From contig NZ_FQZB01000020.1 in assembly GCF_900141845.1 (NCBI RefSeq), positions 17,821-81,820 on the forward strand: DNA of 64,000 bases. Direction: 5' to 3'. A program made the translations under genes and the position numbers. Below the pieces are notes generated by a model. That model ran no database searches, was not told the DNA's origin, and saw nothing but the letters and a program-made list of their open reading frames with translations. The DNA is from Clostridium cavendishii DSM 21758 (GTDB lineage: Bacteria; Bacillota; Clostridia; Clostridiales; Clostridiaceae). Positions 34,229-43,320 of this stretch are shown one piece after another. How positions within the stretch are numbered: position 1 is the stretch's first letter; every line of letters begins with the position of its first letter.

Positions 34229-36184
34229 CTAGTCACCTTCCTTTAAATATTTAGATATAGCATCTTTTAGTCTGTTTTTTGCTTCCTCCATATCTATATT
34301 TTCAAGCTTTGCACCAGCCATTGTCATATGACCGCCACCACCTAAGGCTTCTAAAACTACTTGAACATTTACATCTCCAAGCGACCTTCCACTTATATAT
34401 ATGTCACTATCTATTTTAACAAATACAAAGGATGCTTGAATACCTGTAATATTTAGTAGTTCATCCGCAGCTTGGGCAGCCAACACAGTTTGTGTTATAT
34501 TTGGTGGACAAACGGCAATTGCCATATTATTTTCCACTTCTGCTGATTTAACAATATTAGCTTTAGCAATAAAACTTTCAAAATCATTACTAAACATTTT
34601 TTTAATGTCTATAGTATCAGCTCCAAGTCTTCTCAAAAAAGATGCTGCTTCGAAAGTCCTTACCCCAGTTTTGAAGTGAAAATTCTTAGTGTCCATACAA
34701 ATTCCTGCAAGTAATCCTTCTGCTTCTATTTGAGATAGTTTTGGTCTATCTAACATGTATTGAACCATTTCTGCTACAAGCTCTGAAGTTGAAGAAGCAT
34801 AGACCTCAATATAGTTAAGAAGTGCCCCCTCAATGTAGTCAGGACTTCTTCTATGATGGTCTATTATTACCACCTTTTTAGCCTTATTAATTATTTCTTT
34901 ATCCTGTACATAATTTTTACTATGTACATCAACTATTATAATTAATGTATCATCATCTATTTTACCATAAACTTCTTCTGATTTTACAAATAAATCTGCA
35001 TATTCTGACTTTACTTTTAATTTTTCTAAAAAGAAATCTACAGCCTTAATATCTTCATTTAAAATAATTTTGCATGGTTTACCTAACTGTTTTATAACAG
35101 AACTTATTCCAACAGCTGCTCCTAAGCAATCCATATCAGGATTTTTATGACCCATTATATAAACTTTATTACTCTCATAAACTAAATCTTTTAATGCATG
35201 AGCCACTACCCTAACCCTGACTCTAGTTCTCTTTTCTAATTCTTTAGTATTTCCACCAAAGAAGGATATGCTATCTCTCTTTTTTACAACAGCTTGGTCT
35301 CCGCCTCTACCTAATGCCAATTCTTTAGCCGTTACTGCATAGTTCTGGTTTTGCATTGGAGTATCTCCTCCTCTACCAACGCCTATGCTTAAAGTAACCT
35401 CCATTTTATTTCCTAAATTAATGTCTCTTATAGAATCTAAAATATCAAACTTTTTATTTATTTCAGATTCAATAACTTTATCATCTACTGATAATATATA
35501 TTTATTATTGTCATATTTTTTTATCATTGCTTTTAAGTTATTTGCATAGCTGTTTATTGCTGTTTCTATTTCTGCAATTAGCAATGGAGCTTTTATTTCT
35601 TCTATAGTTTTAATTACTTCGTTTAAGTTATCTAATTCTATTAAAACTATACTTTCCTTAGTTCCTTCTGTTAAATAAGTTACGTCATTGAAATAAACCA
35701 CACTAAAGTTAATATCATCATCTATTTTAATTTTATCTCCATATACCTCATATATAGATTTTTTAAATTTTATTTTTTGAATATATTTTTTATCCCATTT
35801 TAAAAGAGTATCTAGTTTTATCCCTCTAGCTAGCATTGCTAAATTGCTTCCTATTCCATTTTCAACATTAAAAGCTTCTCTAAACTTTTTATTATACCAA
35901 ATAACTTCTCCATCATGTTTTACTATTGTTAATGGATATATATAATTTAATAAATTTTTTTCTAAAGACTCTTCTATTGTATTATTTATATTACTAACTT
36001 TAACTTTTAATTTATTTTCATTTAACACAGAGATATTCCATCTATATTGTAAAAAAACAATGTACATACCTAATAGAAGTAATGATATTTCTTTAAGCTT
36101 AAACACCCAAAGTAATACAGCTATACCTAGAATAATTATAGAATAAATCCTTACTCTATTTTTTTTATATTTATTCCTTTTCAT
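34229..36184 (-). CDS. gdpP: Cyclic-di-AMP phosphodiesterase GdpP
   Basis: The ATG at 36184 with AAGGAG upstream gives 651 residues; an earlier in-frame ATG lacks a ribosome site. Two N-terminal membrane helices are followed by a PAS-like region, a degenerate GGDEF domain and a DHH/DHHA1 phosphodiesterase. Catalytic metal motifs are GHKNPDMDCLG (near 345), VDVHS and IDHHRRSPD, and the DHHA1 part has GGGGHMTMAGA. It degrades c-di-AMP and so tunes potassium uptake and wall homeostasis. It sits between a YybS-type gene and rplI, the conserved order in Firmicutes. Confidence 0.94.
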   Translation of the reverse strand: MKRNKYKKNRVRIYSIIILGIAVLLWVFKLKEISLLLLGMYIVFLQYRWNISVLNENKLKVKVSNINNTIEESLEKNLLNYIYPLTIVKHDGEVIWYNKKFREAFNVENGIGSNLAMLARGIKLDTLLKWDKKYIQKIKFKKSIYEVYGDKIKIDDDINFSVVYFNDVTYLTEGTKESIVLIELDNLNEVIKTIEEIKAPLLIAEIETAINSYANNLKAMIKKYDNNKYILSVDDKVIESEINKKFDILDSIRDINLGNKMEVTLSIGVGRGGDTPMQNQNYAVTAKELALGRGGDQAVVKKRDSISFFGGNTKELEKRTRVRVRVVAHALKDLVYESNKVYIMGHKNPDMDCLGAAVGISSVIKQLGKPCKIILNEDIKAVDFFLEKLKVKSEYADLFVKSEEVYGKIDDDTLIIIVDVHSKNYVQDKEIINKAKKVVIIDHHRRSPDYIEGALLNYIEVYASSTSELVAEMVQYMLDRPKLSQIEAEGLLAGICMDTKNFHFKTGVRTFEAASFLRRLGADTIDIKKMFSNDFESFIAKANIVKSAEVENNMAIAVCPPNITQTVLAAQAADELLNITGIQASFVFVKIDSDIYISGRSLGDVNVQVVLEALGGGGHMTMAGAKLENIDMEEAKNRLKDAISKYLKEGD

Positions 36185-36217
36185 AAACTGTCTCCTTTTT
36201 AACATTACTTATAAAAC

Positions 36218-37225
36218 CTATTTTTTTAATGTTTTATTTTTGAATTTATTTCTAATAGCATTTCCTAAACTATTTGGATCAATACCTCTTATATCTATAA
36301 TTAAATCTATTACACCAAGGAAGAATGTCATTTTAATCATTTGAGTCATAAATAATAGAACAATAAAGAATATAAATAGTCCTTGTTTCATTTTATGTTT
36401 ATCAACTAACATAAAATATAAAATTGAAATTCCTTGAACCACCATTACAATAGCAAATGATAAATATACACTATTATAGATATAGTTACCAATATTAATA
36501 TCTTTTGATATTAATAAAATACCTATACAACAAAGAGCTATCATACCTGCTCCTAATCTATTATCCACATACCAATTAGAGAATTTAGGCATAGGTTTCA
36601 TATTTATATCAAACTTTTTCCCAACTTTTTTAGTAATTATAATATTCAAGAACGCATATAAAATACTACTTATAAAAATAAACCCTGGTAAAAAATATAA
36701 TATTGTATTTACATCAATAGAATTTATTAATTCCAAGGTCATATTATATTGTTCCTGATTTGTGATTAAAGCCTTACTTGATTCAAAAGAACTTTTTAAC
36801 AAATCTAATTGTTCTTTTATTAAACTGTATATATCTTTACCAATAAAACCATATATATATATAGCTCCATCAATAACTGATCCTAAAAATATTGCTAATG
36901 TCATGAACAACAATGTTTTTCCAGCACTCATATTTCGTTCTATGCATATTCCCAAAATTATACCCATAATATAAAACATAATAACGGAACCAACCGCTAT
37001 TATAGGATTAAATATAATTGAAGTTAGCATTAGTGTTACTATAGACGATAATAATGTTGTTCTATGCTTGTGTCTAATATATAAAATAGTTATAGGTATA
37101 GATATTACAAACTTTCCAATACCTGAAAGTCCAGGTACTCCCATAGACAAAATTATCAGAACACACACTAAAGCTGAAATAATAGCCGCCTCTACTATCG
37201 ATTTAGTATTTTTTATATTATCCAT
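36218..37225 (-). CDS. DUF2232 (YybS-like) membrane protein
   Basis: The protein has 335 residues with about eight hydrophobic segments and a short charged C-terminus (KNKFKNKTLKK). It matches the YybS/DUF2232 family by length, topology and its conserved place before gdpP and rplI. The function of the family is not established; the fold is related to small-molecule (ECF-S-like) importers. It is probably co-transcribed with gdpP, 33 bases downstream. Confidence 0.8.
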   Translation of the reverse strand: MDNIKNTKSIVEAAIISALVCVLIILSMGVPGLSGIGKFVISIPITILYIRHKHRTTLLSSIVTLMLTSIIFNPIIAVGSVIMFYIMGIILGICIERNMSAGKTLLFMTLAIFLGSVIDGAIYIYGFIGKDIYSLIKEQLDLLKSSFESSKALITNQEQYNMTLELINSIDVNTILYFLPGFIFISSILYAFLNIIITKKVGKKFDINMKPMPKFSNWYVDNRLGAGMIALCCIGILLISKDINIGNYIYNSVYLSFAIVMVVQGISILYFMLVDKHKMKQGLFIFFIVLLFMTQMIKMTFFLGVIDLIIDIRGIDPNSLGNAIRNKFKNKTLKK

Positions 37226-37248
37226 TTTTTCCTCCGAATTAAATCCAT

Positions 37249-37566
37249 CTAATTTCTTTCTTTTAAATGATTGTATAGCTTAGTCAAATTTTTTCCTTCC
37301 TTTTCAAAGTTATCTTCTTCAACTATCCCTACCTTTAAATTTTTCTTCATTGTTTCATCTATTTCTATGTGCGAATATCCAAGTTTATCACCAAGCATAT
37401 ATAGTATTATTATTCCATTTGATATGCATTCTAGAATAGAATTTTTAGCAACATTACTTCCTCTTGTTAAAAGCATAAATAAATCTCCTATAACACATAG
37501 AAGCTGAGCTTTTAGTTGTTCAATTATTTTTATATCTGACATTATGTTAAACTCATCTTTCCTCAT
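37249..37566 (-). CDS. MazG-like family protein
   Basis: This all-helical protein of 105 residues begins with IKIIEQLKAQLLCVIGDLFMLL and has LECISNGIIILYMLGDKLGYSHIEIDETMKKNL. It resembles the short MazG-like (nucleotide pyrophosphohydrolase fold) proteins seen in clostridia at this locus, but the EExxD-type metal-binding set is not obvious, so activity is doubtful. AAGGGGG precedes the ATG at 37566. It appears to be the first gene of the DUF2232-gdpP-rplI-lonB run. Confidence 0.65.
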   Translation of the reverse strand: MRKDEFNIMSDIKIIEQLKAQLLCVIGDLFMLLTRGSNVAKNSILECISNGIIILYMLGDKLGYSHIEIDETMKKNLKVGIVEEDNFEKEGKNLTKLYNHLKERN

Positions 37567-37980
37567 ACCAATACCCCCTTAAGTTATACTATTTTCTTAA
37601 TAGTATACTTATATTTTAGTTATTTTTGCATTTTAATGCAATAAGTATATTTATCTACTAATAATACATTTAAAATAATAATATTTTATTATTATTTTAA
37701 GGGTCTTCTTTCAAAATCTTATTACTTTCTCTTTTTATCTTTAAATGATTGAAAATAATTTAATATATTTATTACAATTTAAAATCTACATTTATCCTAA
37801 TATAATTATTAAACACATAAACACAAAATAAAAATGTCATTAAATTTAATCTGTAGAAATTGTACTACAATATATATTTATAAGACTTATTAATTTTATT
37901 ATAATATCTATTATTTCTTTTATAATACTATGAACTATCAATATAACTATAAAAAATCTCATAATTCCCTATATATTGAA
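37567..37980. other. AT-rich intergenic region
   Basis: About 410 bases contain no gene. It carries the promoter side of the MazG-like gene. An 18-bp sequence, TTTAAAATCTACATTTAT (37778-37795), is repeated exactly at 43437-43454, another non-coding stretch. Nothing else was recognised. Confidence 0.45.
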
Positions 37981-38055
37981 AATGAGTCTTGAAAAACATA
38001 GTTTTCAAGACTCATTTAAACCTAACATAAAAGCCCCCGACCAAAGTCAGGGGCT
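37981..38055 (-). terminator. Two adjacent terminator hairpins after rpsR
   Basis: The first, nearer rpsR, is a GC-rich hairpin of AGCCCC/GGGGCT type (38032-38055) followed on the minus strand by TTTTATG. The second is a stem of about 13 bp, TGAGTCTTGAAAA / TTTTCAAGACTCA (about 37983-38016), followed by TTTTC. Two hairpins in a row should stop transcription of the ribosomal operon firmly. Confidence 0.85.
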
Positions 38056-38065
38056 ATAAACCATC

Positions 38066-38314
38066 CTAGTCTGTTGAGAATGGTAATAATGCTATGTTTC
38101 TTGATCTCTTTATAGCGTCAGTTAGTTGTCTTTGGTGCTTAGCACAAGTACCTGAAATTCTTCTTGGTAATATCTTACCTCTTTCAGTAACGTACTTTCT
38201 TAGTTTAGTAACATCTTTGTAATCTATAGCTTCAGCTTTTTCTACACAGAATGCACAAACTTTTCTCTTAGATCTTCTAACTCTTGGGCCGCCTTTTTTC
38301 ATTTCTCTGCTCAT
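38066..38314 (-). CDS. rpsR: 30S ribosomal protein S18
   Basis: The protein has 82 residues. It is a zinc-binding-type bS18, with CAFC near the N-terminus and CAKH further on, and the core DVTKLRKYVTERGKILPRRISG. It is last in the rpsF-ssb-rpsR operon, the conserved bacterial order. Confidence 0.96.
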   Translation of the reverse strand: MSREMKKGGPRVRRSKRKVCAFCVEKAEAIDYKDVTKLRKYVTERGKILPRRISGTCAKHQRQLTDAIKRSRNIALLPFSTD

Positions 38315-38341
38315 TTTTTTCCCTCCTTACCTATTTTAAAA

Positions 38342-38800
38342 TTAGAATGGAATGTCTCCATCATCAATTGGTGTCATATCATCATCATATGATGGTTGAC
38401 TAAATGAGTTATTTGGCGTATCAAAACCTGATGGTGTAAATCCATTTGAATTATTATGGTTTTGAGAATCTCTTCCTCCACCATTTGATGAACCTATGAA
38501 CTCGAAAGTATCTACTATTATGTCAGTAGTATATCTCTTTGTTCCATCTTTAGCATCATAGCTACCTGTTTGAATACTTCCTGTAACAGCTAACTGTCTA
38601 CCTTTAGTTAGGTATTGAGCTATCATTTCACCAGTTTTCCCAAATGCTATACAATTTATAAAATCTGCTTCTGGCTGACCTTCTCTTTTAAACTGTCTGT
38701 TAACAGCAAGAGTAAATCTTGTAACAGCTGTGCCGCTACCTGCCGCAAATCTTAAATCAGGATCTTTTGTAAGTCTGCCAATAAGTATAACTTTATTCAT
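38342..38800 (-). CDS. ssb: Single-stranded DNA-binding protein
   Basis: The protein has 152 residues: an OB-fold (1-105, beginning MNKVILIGRLTKDPDLR), a Gly/Asn/Ser-rich linker, and the acidic tail DDGDIPF that recruits partner proteins. It lies between rpsF and rpsR, the usual place of the essential replication SSB in Firmicutes. Confidence 0.96.
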   Translation of the reverse strand: MNKVILIGRLTKDPDLRFAAGSGTAVTRFTLAVNRQFKREGQPEADFINCIAFGKTGEMIAQYLTKGRQLAVTGSIQTGSYDAKDGTKRYTTDIIVDTFEFIGSSNGGGRDSQNHNNSNGFTPSGFDTPNNSFSQPSYDDDMTPIDDGDIPF

Positions 38801-38814
38801 TTAGATACCACCTC

Positions 38815-39102
38815 TTACTTTTCTTCTTTAACGATAATGTGTCTGATAACACCGTCAGTGATTCTGAATATTCTGTCTAACTCTTTTGGTAATTCAGGAC
38901 CTGCAGTAAAGTTTATTAAAGTGTAGTAACCTTCGTTAACTTTTTTGATTTCGTAAGCAAGTTTTCTCTTACCCCAGTCATCAACATTGTCAACTGTTCC
39001 TCCACCATTTTCTATAACACCCTTAAATTTTTCAACAGCTGCTTTATTAGCTTCTGCATCTAATGATGGGTGCATTACGAATATAGTTTCGTATTTTCTC
39101 AT
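38815..39102 (-). CDS. rpsF: 30S ribosomal protein S6
   Basis: The start taken is the ATG at 39102 (MRKYETIFVMHPSLD), which lies eight bases after GGAGG; the adjacent ATG at 39105 is also possible. The protein has about 95 residues with typical bS6 motifs (KRKLAYEIKKVNEGYYTLINF). It heads the rpsF-ssb-rpsR operon. A hairpin of the form CCTGCTGTG...CACAGC...AGG lies in the leader. Confidence 0.95.
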   Translation of the reverse strand: MRKYETIFVMHPSLDAEANKAAVEKFKGVIENGGGTVDNVDDWGKRKLAYEIKKVNEGYYTLINFTAGPELPKELDRIFRITDGVIRHIIVKEEK

Positions 39103-39119
39103 CATTTTCACCTCCTCCC

Positions 39120-39152
39120 TCTGGCCTATGGCTGTGCTTTACACAGCAGGGA
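39120..39152 (-). promoter_or_regulatory. Leader hairpin of the rpsF operon
   Basis: In the minus-strand transcript GCTGTG and CACAGC form a tight stem, flanked by CCT/AGG, ending just before the rpsF ribosome site. S6:S18 autoregulatory leaders are known at this position in many bacteria, but the conserved CCG feature was not seen, so the assignment is tentative. Confidence 0.4.
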
Positions 39153-39203
39153 TTACAATATATGATTTTATCACTTATTTTGAATTATTGCAAGTAATTT
39201 TAA

Positions 39204-39239
39204 ATTCCAATTTTTAAATTGAACTTTAAAAATTGGAAT
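39204..39239 (-). terminator. Terminator of the mscS-DUF951 unit
   Basis: A 15-bp perfect stem, ATTCCAATTTTTAAA (39204-39218) / TTTAAAAATTGGAAT (39225-39239), lies 14 bases after the DUF951 stop. The T run after it is weak. Confidence 0.6.
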
Positions 39240-39252
39240 CTTAACTTAATTA

Positions 39253-39444
39253 CTATTCACTTATCTTTATAACTTTTTTCGCATCCTTTTGAAATTTAAC
39301 CCTAGGTAGCATAACAAGTCTTCCACAGCCAACACATTTTATTTTTATATCTGCGCCAACTCTTATAATTTCCCATTCATAACTGCCACAAGGATGTTGC
39401 TTTTTCATCTTTACAATATCACCAAGTTCAAAATTTTCAACCAC
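39253..39444 (-). CDS. DUF951 family zinc-ribbon-like protein
   Basis: This small protein of 63 residues begins VENFELGDIVKMKKQHPCG and has CVGCGRLVMLPR, so three Cys residues could bind a metal. Length and sequence fit DUF951 (YyzM), a family of unknown function regularly found beside rpsF and the mechanosensitive channel gene near the origin. It is probably co-transcribed with the channel gene 14 bases upstream. Confidence 0.88.
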   Translation of the reverse strand: MVENFELGDIVKMKKQHPCGSYEWEIIRVGADIKIKCVGCGRLVMLPRVKFQKDAKKVIKISE

Positions 39445-39458
39445 TTAAGTCACCTCTT

Positions 39459-40337
39459 TTACCCTTCATTAATGATATATCTTTTTTCATAAGGCATTTT
39501 TATATCATTTCTATTAAACTCAACTAGTATTTCTTTTCTAATTTCTCTTTCTGCTACAGCTTGTGTGGACGCTTTTGCTTTTCCCATAACTCGAATAGTC
39601 ATACCTGAAGCATTTAGAGAATTTATACCTAAAACCTTTGGATTTTCTGTAATATTATCATTAGTTAATGAGTATCTATCACAAACTTTATTAATTATTT
39701 CAATAGTCTTGTCTATACTTTCAGTATAATCTATATTAACATCCACAATAAATCTACTATCGCTTTTAGAATGATTTGTTACAGTTGTTATACTACCATT
39801 TGGTATTATATGGACTGCTCCAGAAGCATCTTTCAAAACAGTGGTTCTTATACCTAAAGATTCTACTTCACCACTAAAATTTCCTATAGTTACGCTATCT
39901 CCTACAGCATATTGATCTTCAAATAATATAGATATACCATTTATAACATCTTTAACTAAGCTTTGAGCTCCGAAACCGACAGCTACACCACTTATAGATG
40001 CAAAAGTTAATGATATTCCTCCAAATATATTTGTAAGTATAGCCGCAATACCAAAAAAGTAAACAGTATATTTTAATATACTTTTTAATAGCTCACCTAA
40101 AGTATTGGCCTTTTTTGTATCCATCGAAAATCTTCTTGTACTTTCAACTTGTTTATCAACCATCTTTTGAATAATTGAATTACCTATTTTAATAGTTATA
40201 CACATAAGTATACAAATACCTATTATTTGTACTGCCTTTTCTGCTATGTGTTCTAGTGTATCCATACTTATCGGTATACCTCCAATTGTAATTTGTCTAT
40301 TATCTAAATCTAGCATAAATAAAGTTTTAAAATTCAA
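39459..40337 (-). CDS. Small-conductance mechanosensitive channel (MscS family)
   Basis: The channel has 292 residues, with three hydrophobic N-terminal segments. The pore helix region is rich in Gly and Ala (SLTFASISGVAVGFGAQSLVKDVINGI), followed by the beta domain (YAVGDSVTIGNFSGEVESLGIRTT). It releases osmolytes on hypo-osmotic shock. The start is a TTG at 40337 with AGGCGGTGAT just upstream; the next ATG lacks a ribosome site. Confidence 0.9.
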   Translation of the reverse strand: MNFKTLFMLDLDNRQITIGGIPISMDTLEHIAEKAVQIIGICILMCITIKIGNSIIQKMVDKQVESTRRFSMDTKKANTLGELLKSILKYTVYFFGIAAILTNIFGGISLTFASISGVAVGFGAQSLVKDVINGISILFEDQYAVGDSVTIGNFSGEVESLGIRTTVLKDASGAVHIIPNGSITTVTNHSKSDSRFIVDVNIDYTESIDKTIEIINKVCDRYSLTNDNITENPKVLGINSLNASGMTIRVMGKAKASTQAVAEREIRKEILVEFNRNDIKMPYEKRYIINEG

Positions 40338-40395
40338 TATATCACCGCCTAAAAAAGTCTCTTAATTTATATTATGCCAAGTAGGCTTGTTTTAA

Positions 40396-40641
40396 TTATT
40401 TATAAATAGAAAACCCATTTGAACTTATTTCATATATATTCTTAAACGATATTTTTTTATCTTCTATTATATTATTTATCTTTTCAAGTTCTTCTTCATT
40501 AAATAAAGCACAAATTCCACAGCTTTGAGTTATCTGTGTAGGTGTTGGCATCATAGTCATATTAATAGATTTATTTTTAAGAATTTCTTCTCCCCTAACA
40601 GCATCATTAGTATTTTTAAATACCATTATATATCTTTTCAT
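40396..40641 (-). CDS. DUF3343 (putative Se/S carrier-like) protein
   Basis: The ATG at 40641 follows GAGGTG; an upstream GTG sits in that site. The product of 81 residues has a DUF3343 pattern with a conserved Cys pair in QSCGICALF and a short ferredoxin-like fold prediction (IMVFKNTNDAVRGEEILK). The family is found with selenium or sulfur metabolism genes and class V aminotransferases; one such gene lies 830 bases away on the other strand. Function is inferred only from context. Confidence 0.75.
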   Translation of the reverse strand: MKRYIMVFKNTNDAVRGEEILKNKSINMTMMPTPTQITQSCGICALFNEEELEKINNIIEDKKISFKNIYEISSNGFSIYK

Positions 40642-40819
40642 AATTTTCACCTCTTACTAATATTCCTTAGCTTTTTATAGTATATATCAATTATAATAAT
40701 AATAAAAGTTGTTAACATAGTTTTATTATATTAATATATAATAAAGTAATGAAATTTTTATCTATTTATTTTATAATTAAAGATGCAGTGTTTTTTAATA
40801 ATTTTGAGGGAGATTTAAA

Positions 40820-41467
40820 ATGAATAATATTAGCTTTTTTATACACGCAATTGTAGCGGGCTTTGGCTGGGGCTTTGTTGCTGCAATTCCACTTGGTCCC
40901 TCTGGAATGGAATCTATAAAACGTTCCTTATCTCATGGATTTCGTGAAGGATTCAAGGTTTCCGTTGGCGCAATAATTGCAGATTACTTTTATGTTTTAT
41001 TAATAAATTTAGGTTTCTCTGCACTTTTAAGTGCAAATAAAAAATTAGAAGGATTATTTTGGATAATATCTGGTATAATATTAATTTTATTTAATAAAAT
41101 GTCTCACAAGTCAGATCATCCTATAGTAGATAGACTTACTAATCATAAGTATTCAGGTATGCTTAATGGGTTTTTAGTTACATTTTTAAATCCAATGACC
41201 CCTTCTATGTGGTTGGTCTTAAGCGGGACCCTAATGACTACTTGGAGAACTAATGGATATCTCTTTTACGTAATAGCTTTATGTAGTATGATGATCGGTG
41301 GCCTTTGTTGGTTTGCAATTTTAAACGTCTTGGCATCTAAAGGTATTAAGATATTAAAAGATGATATATCAGAAAAAACATCTATAATAATGAAATATAT
41401 CATGTTAGCTTTAGGTGTTGGTTTTATTGCTTACGGAACATTTTCACTATTATTTCAGGGGTGGTAA
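40820..41467 (+). CDS. LysE/RhtB-family transporter
   Basis: The protein has 215 residues and about six hydrophobic segments. The N-terminal motif GFGWGFVAAIPLGPSGMESI and the following GFREGFKVSVGAIIADYFYV are typical of the LysE superfamily of amino-acid and metabolite exporters. It stops three bases before the class V aminotransferase gene, so the two are co-transcribed. Substrate unknown. Confidence 0.82.
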   Translation: MNNISFFIHAIVAGFGWGFVAAIPLGPSGMESIKRSLSHGFREGFKVSVGAIIADYFYVLLINLGFSALLSANKKLEGLFWIISGIILILFNKMSHKSDHPIVDRLTNHKYSGMLNGFLVTFLNPMTPSMWLVLSGTLMTTWRTNGYLFYVIALCSMMIGGLCWFAILNVLASKGIKILKDDISEKTSIIMKYIMLALGVGFIAYGTFSLLFQGW

Positions 41468-41470
41468 CTA

Positions 41471-42640
41471 ATGAATATATATTTTGATAATGCAGCTACA
41501 TCTTTTCCTAAACCACAAGAAGTTGTATCAGCTATAAATCAAACATTAACTTGTTTTGGTGGTAACTCTGGAAGAGGTTTTTCTAGTTTTACAATGGATA
41601 GTAATCGCATAATTTATAATTGTAGACATAAGTTATGTGATTTCTTCAACTTTAATATTGAAGAAAATGTAATATTTTCAAATAATATTACTACAGCTTT
41701 AAATATACTTTTACTTAGTATAGTGAAGCCAGACTGGCACATTATATCAACTTCTATGGAACATAATTCAGTACTTAGACCTTTATTTAAATTAAGAGAA
41801 GACTTAAACATAGATTTATCTATAGTTAATGCAGATTCTACTGGCTTAATATCTATTGACAAAATTAAATCTAAAATTCAAGATAATACTAAATTGATTA
41901 TCTTATCCCACAGTTCTAATTTAGTTGGAACTATACAACCTATAAAAGAATTAGGTCAAATTTGCAAGGATAAGGATATATTTTTAATTTTAGATACAGC
42001 TCAAACTGCTGGTGTAATTGATATAGATATGAAGGATTTAAATGTAAGCGCTTTAGCATTTACCGGACATAAATCTTTACTTGGGCCTCAGGGCATTGGT
42101 GGATTTTTAATTAGTGATGATTTAGAAAGAATTTCTAAACCTGTTCTGGTAGGAGGTACTGGAAGCGACTCACATTCAACAATAACTCCAAATTTTATGC
42201 CTGATAAATTTGAATGTGGAACTTTAAATACTCCTGGAATAAGTGGCTTATCTGCCGGAATTGATTTTATATCAAAAGAAGGTTTAAACACTATAAGAGA
42301 AAAAGAAGAATTCTTATGTGATGAAGCTATGAAAGTTCTATTAGATTTTGATAAAATAAAATTATATGGTCCTACTAATGTAGCTTTAAAGACTTCTACA
42401 ATTGCATTTAATATAGATGGTTTTGATGCTTCTCAGATAGGTTTCTATTTAGATAAAGAATTTAATATAGTTACTCGAACTGGGTTACATTGTGCACCAC
42501 TAGCACATAAAACTATAGGAACCTTTCCAAATGGTACAGTTAGAATAAGTCTTGGTTACTTTAATACAGTTTCAGAAATTAAATACTTTAAAGAATGCAT
42601 AAATAAAATTATTAAGCTTAAAAATCCTAGTTTATTTTAA
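41471..42640 (+). CDS. Class V aminotransferase / cysteine desulfurase family protein
   Basis: This PLP enzyme of 389 residues has the fold of SufS/NifS. The catalytic Lys is in LAFTGHKSLLGPQG (about residue 201), and the conserved Asp and His that hold PLP are in LILDTAQTAG and MEHNS. A Cys in the C-terminal loop (TGLHCAPLAH) is where cysteine desulfurases carry the persulfide Cys. It best fits the clostridial cysteine desulfurase family often next to DUF3343 proteins. No nifU/iscU or selD is in the window, so the sulfur or selenium acceptor is unknown. Confidence 0.85.
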   Translation: MNIYFDNAATSFPKPQEVVSAINQTLTCFGGNSGRGFSSFTMDSNRIIYNCRHKLCDFFNFNIEENVIFSNNITTALNILLLSIVKPDWHIISTSMEHNSVLRPLFKLREDLNIDLSIVNADSTGLISIDKIKSKIQDNTKLIILSHSSNLVGTIQPIKELGQICKDKDIFLILDTAQTAGVIDIDMKDLNVSALAFTGHKSLLGPQGIGGFLISDDLERISKPVLVGGTGSDSHSTITPNFMPDKFECGTLNTPGISGLSAGIDFISKEGLNTIREKEEFLCDEAMKVLLDFDKIKLYGPTNVALKTSTIAFNIDGFDASQIGFYLDKEFNIVTRTGLHCAPLAHKTIGTFPNGTVRISLGYFNTVSEIKYFKECINKIIKLKNPSLF

Positions 42641-42650
42641 CTAGGATTTT
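42621..42650 (+). terminator. Terminator of the lysE-aminotransferase operon
   Basis: AAAATCCTAGTT (42621-42632) pairs with AACTAGGATTTT (42639-42650), followed by TATTTTT. The stop codon lies in the loop. Confidence 0.85.
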
Positions 42651-42720
42651 TATTTTTAATGCCCATTTTTGAATAAATACCTCTTTTTATGGAAATAATT
42701 ACATTAAAGGAGGTTTTTCT

Positions 42721-43320
42721 ATGCAATCAAAATTTGTAGTGGATGCAACTGACGTTGATGCATCTTTTCGTATAAGAGATTACTTACACAAAATTCTATT
42801 ACCTATTTTTAAAGAACACAGATCAGTAGTTTTTATATGTATAGGTACAGATAGATCTACAGGTGATGCTCTTGGTCCACTAGTTGGTGAAAAACTCAAA
42901 TATCTACCTAGAAATGATGTTTATATTTATGGAAATTTAGAAAATCCAGTTCATGCTAAAAATATTGAAGATATATTAGTAGAAATAAATACAAAGTTAC
43001 CCAACGCATATATAGTTGCTATAGATGCTTGTCTTGGAGCTCTTGAAAATGTAGGTAAGATTTTTATAAGCGAAAAACCTATATATCCAGGTATGGCTGT
43101 AAATAAGAAATTACCCCCAGTTGGTGATTTAAGTATAGTTGGTATAGTTAATATTTCTGGAAGTTTAGAATTTATGGTATTACAAAATACTAGGCTTCAT
43201 ACAGTAATGAAATTAGCTGATTCTATTTCTATTGGAATAAGTCATTGCATTTTAAAATGTATTGGTAAGAAAAAAAATATCATTAATGCCACTATTGAAG
43301 GTATAATTAATACTAATTAA
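42721..43320 (+). CDS. yyaC: Spore protease YyaC (DUF1256)
   Basis: The protein has 199 residues and YyaC/DUF1256 motifs: FICIGTDRSTGDALGPLVGE near residue 37, GNLENPVHAKN, and VAIDACLG near 100. The family is related to the germination protease GPR and is made during sporulation in Bacillus. Its position near parAB is conserved across spore formers. AAAGGAGG precedes the ATG. Its presence indicates a spore-forming host. Confidence 0.9.
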   Translation: MQSKFVVDATDVDASFRIRDYLHKILLPIFKEHRSVVFICIGTDRSTGDALGPLVGEKLKYLPRNDVYIYGNLENPVHAKNIEDILVEINTKLPNAYIVAIDACLGALENVGKIFISEKPIYPGMAVNKKLPPVGDLSIVGIVNISGSLEFMVLQNTRLHTVMKLADSISIGISHCILKCIGKKKNIINATIEGIINTN

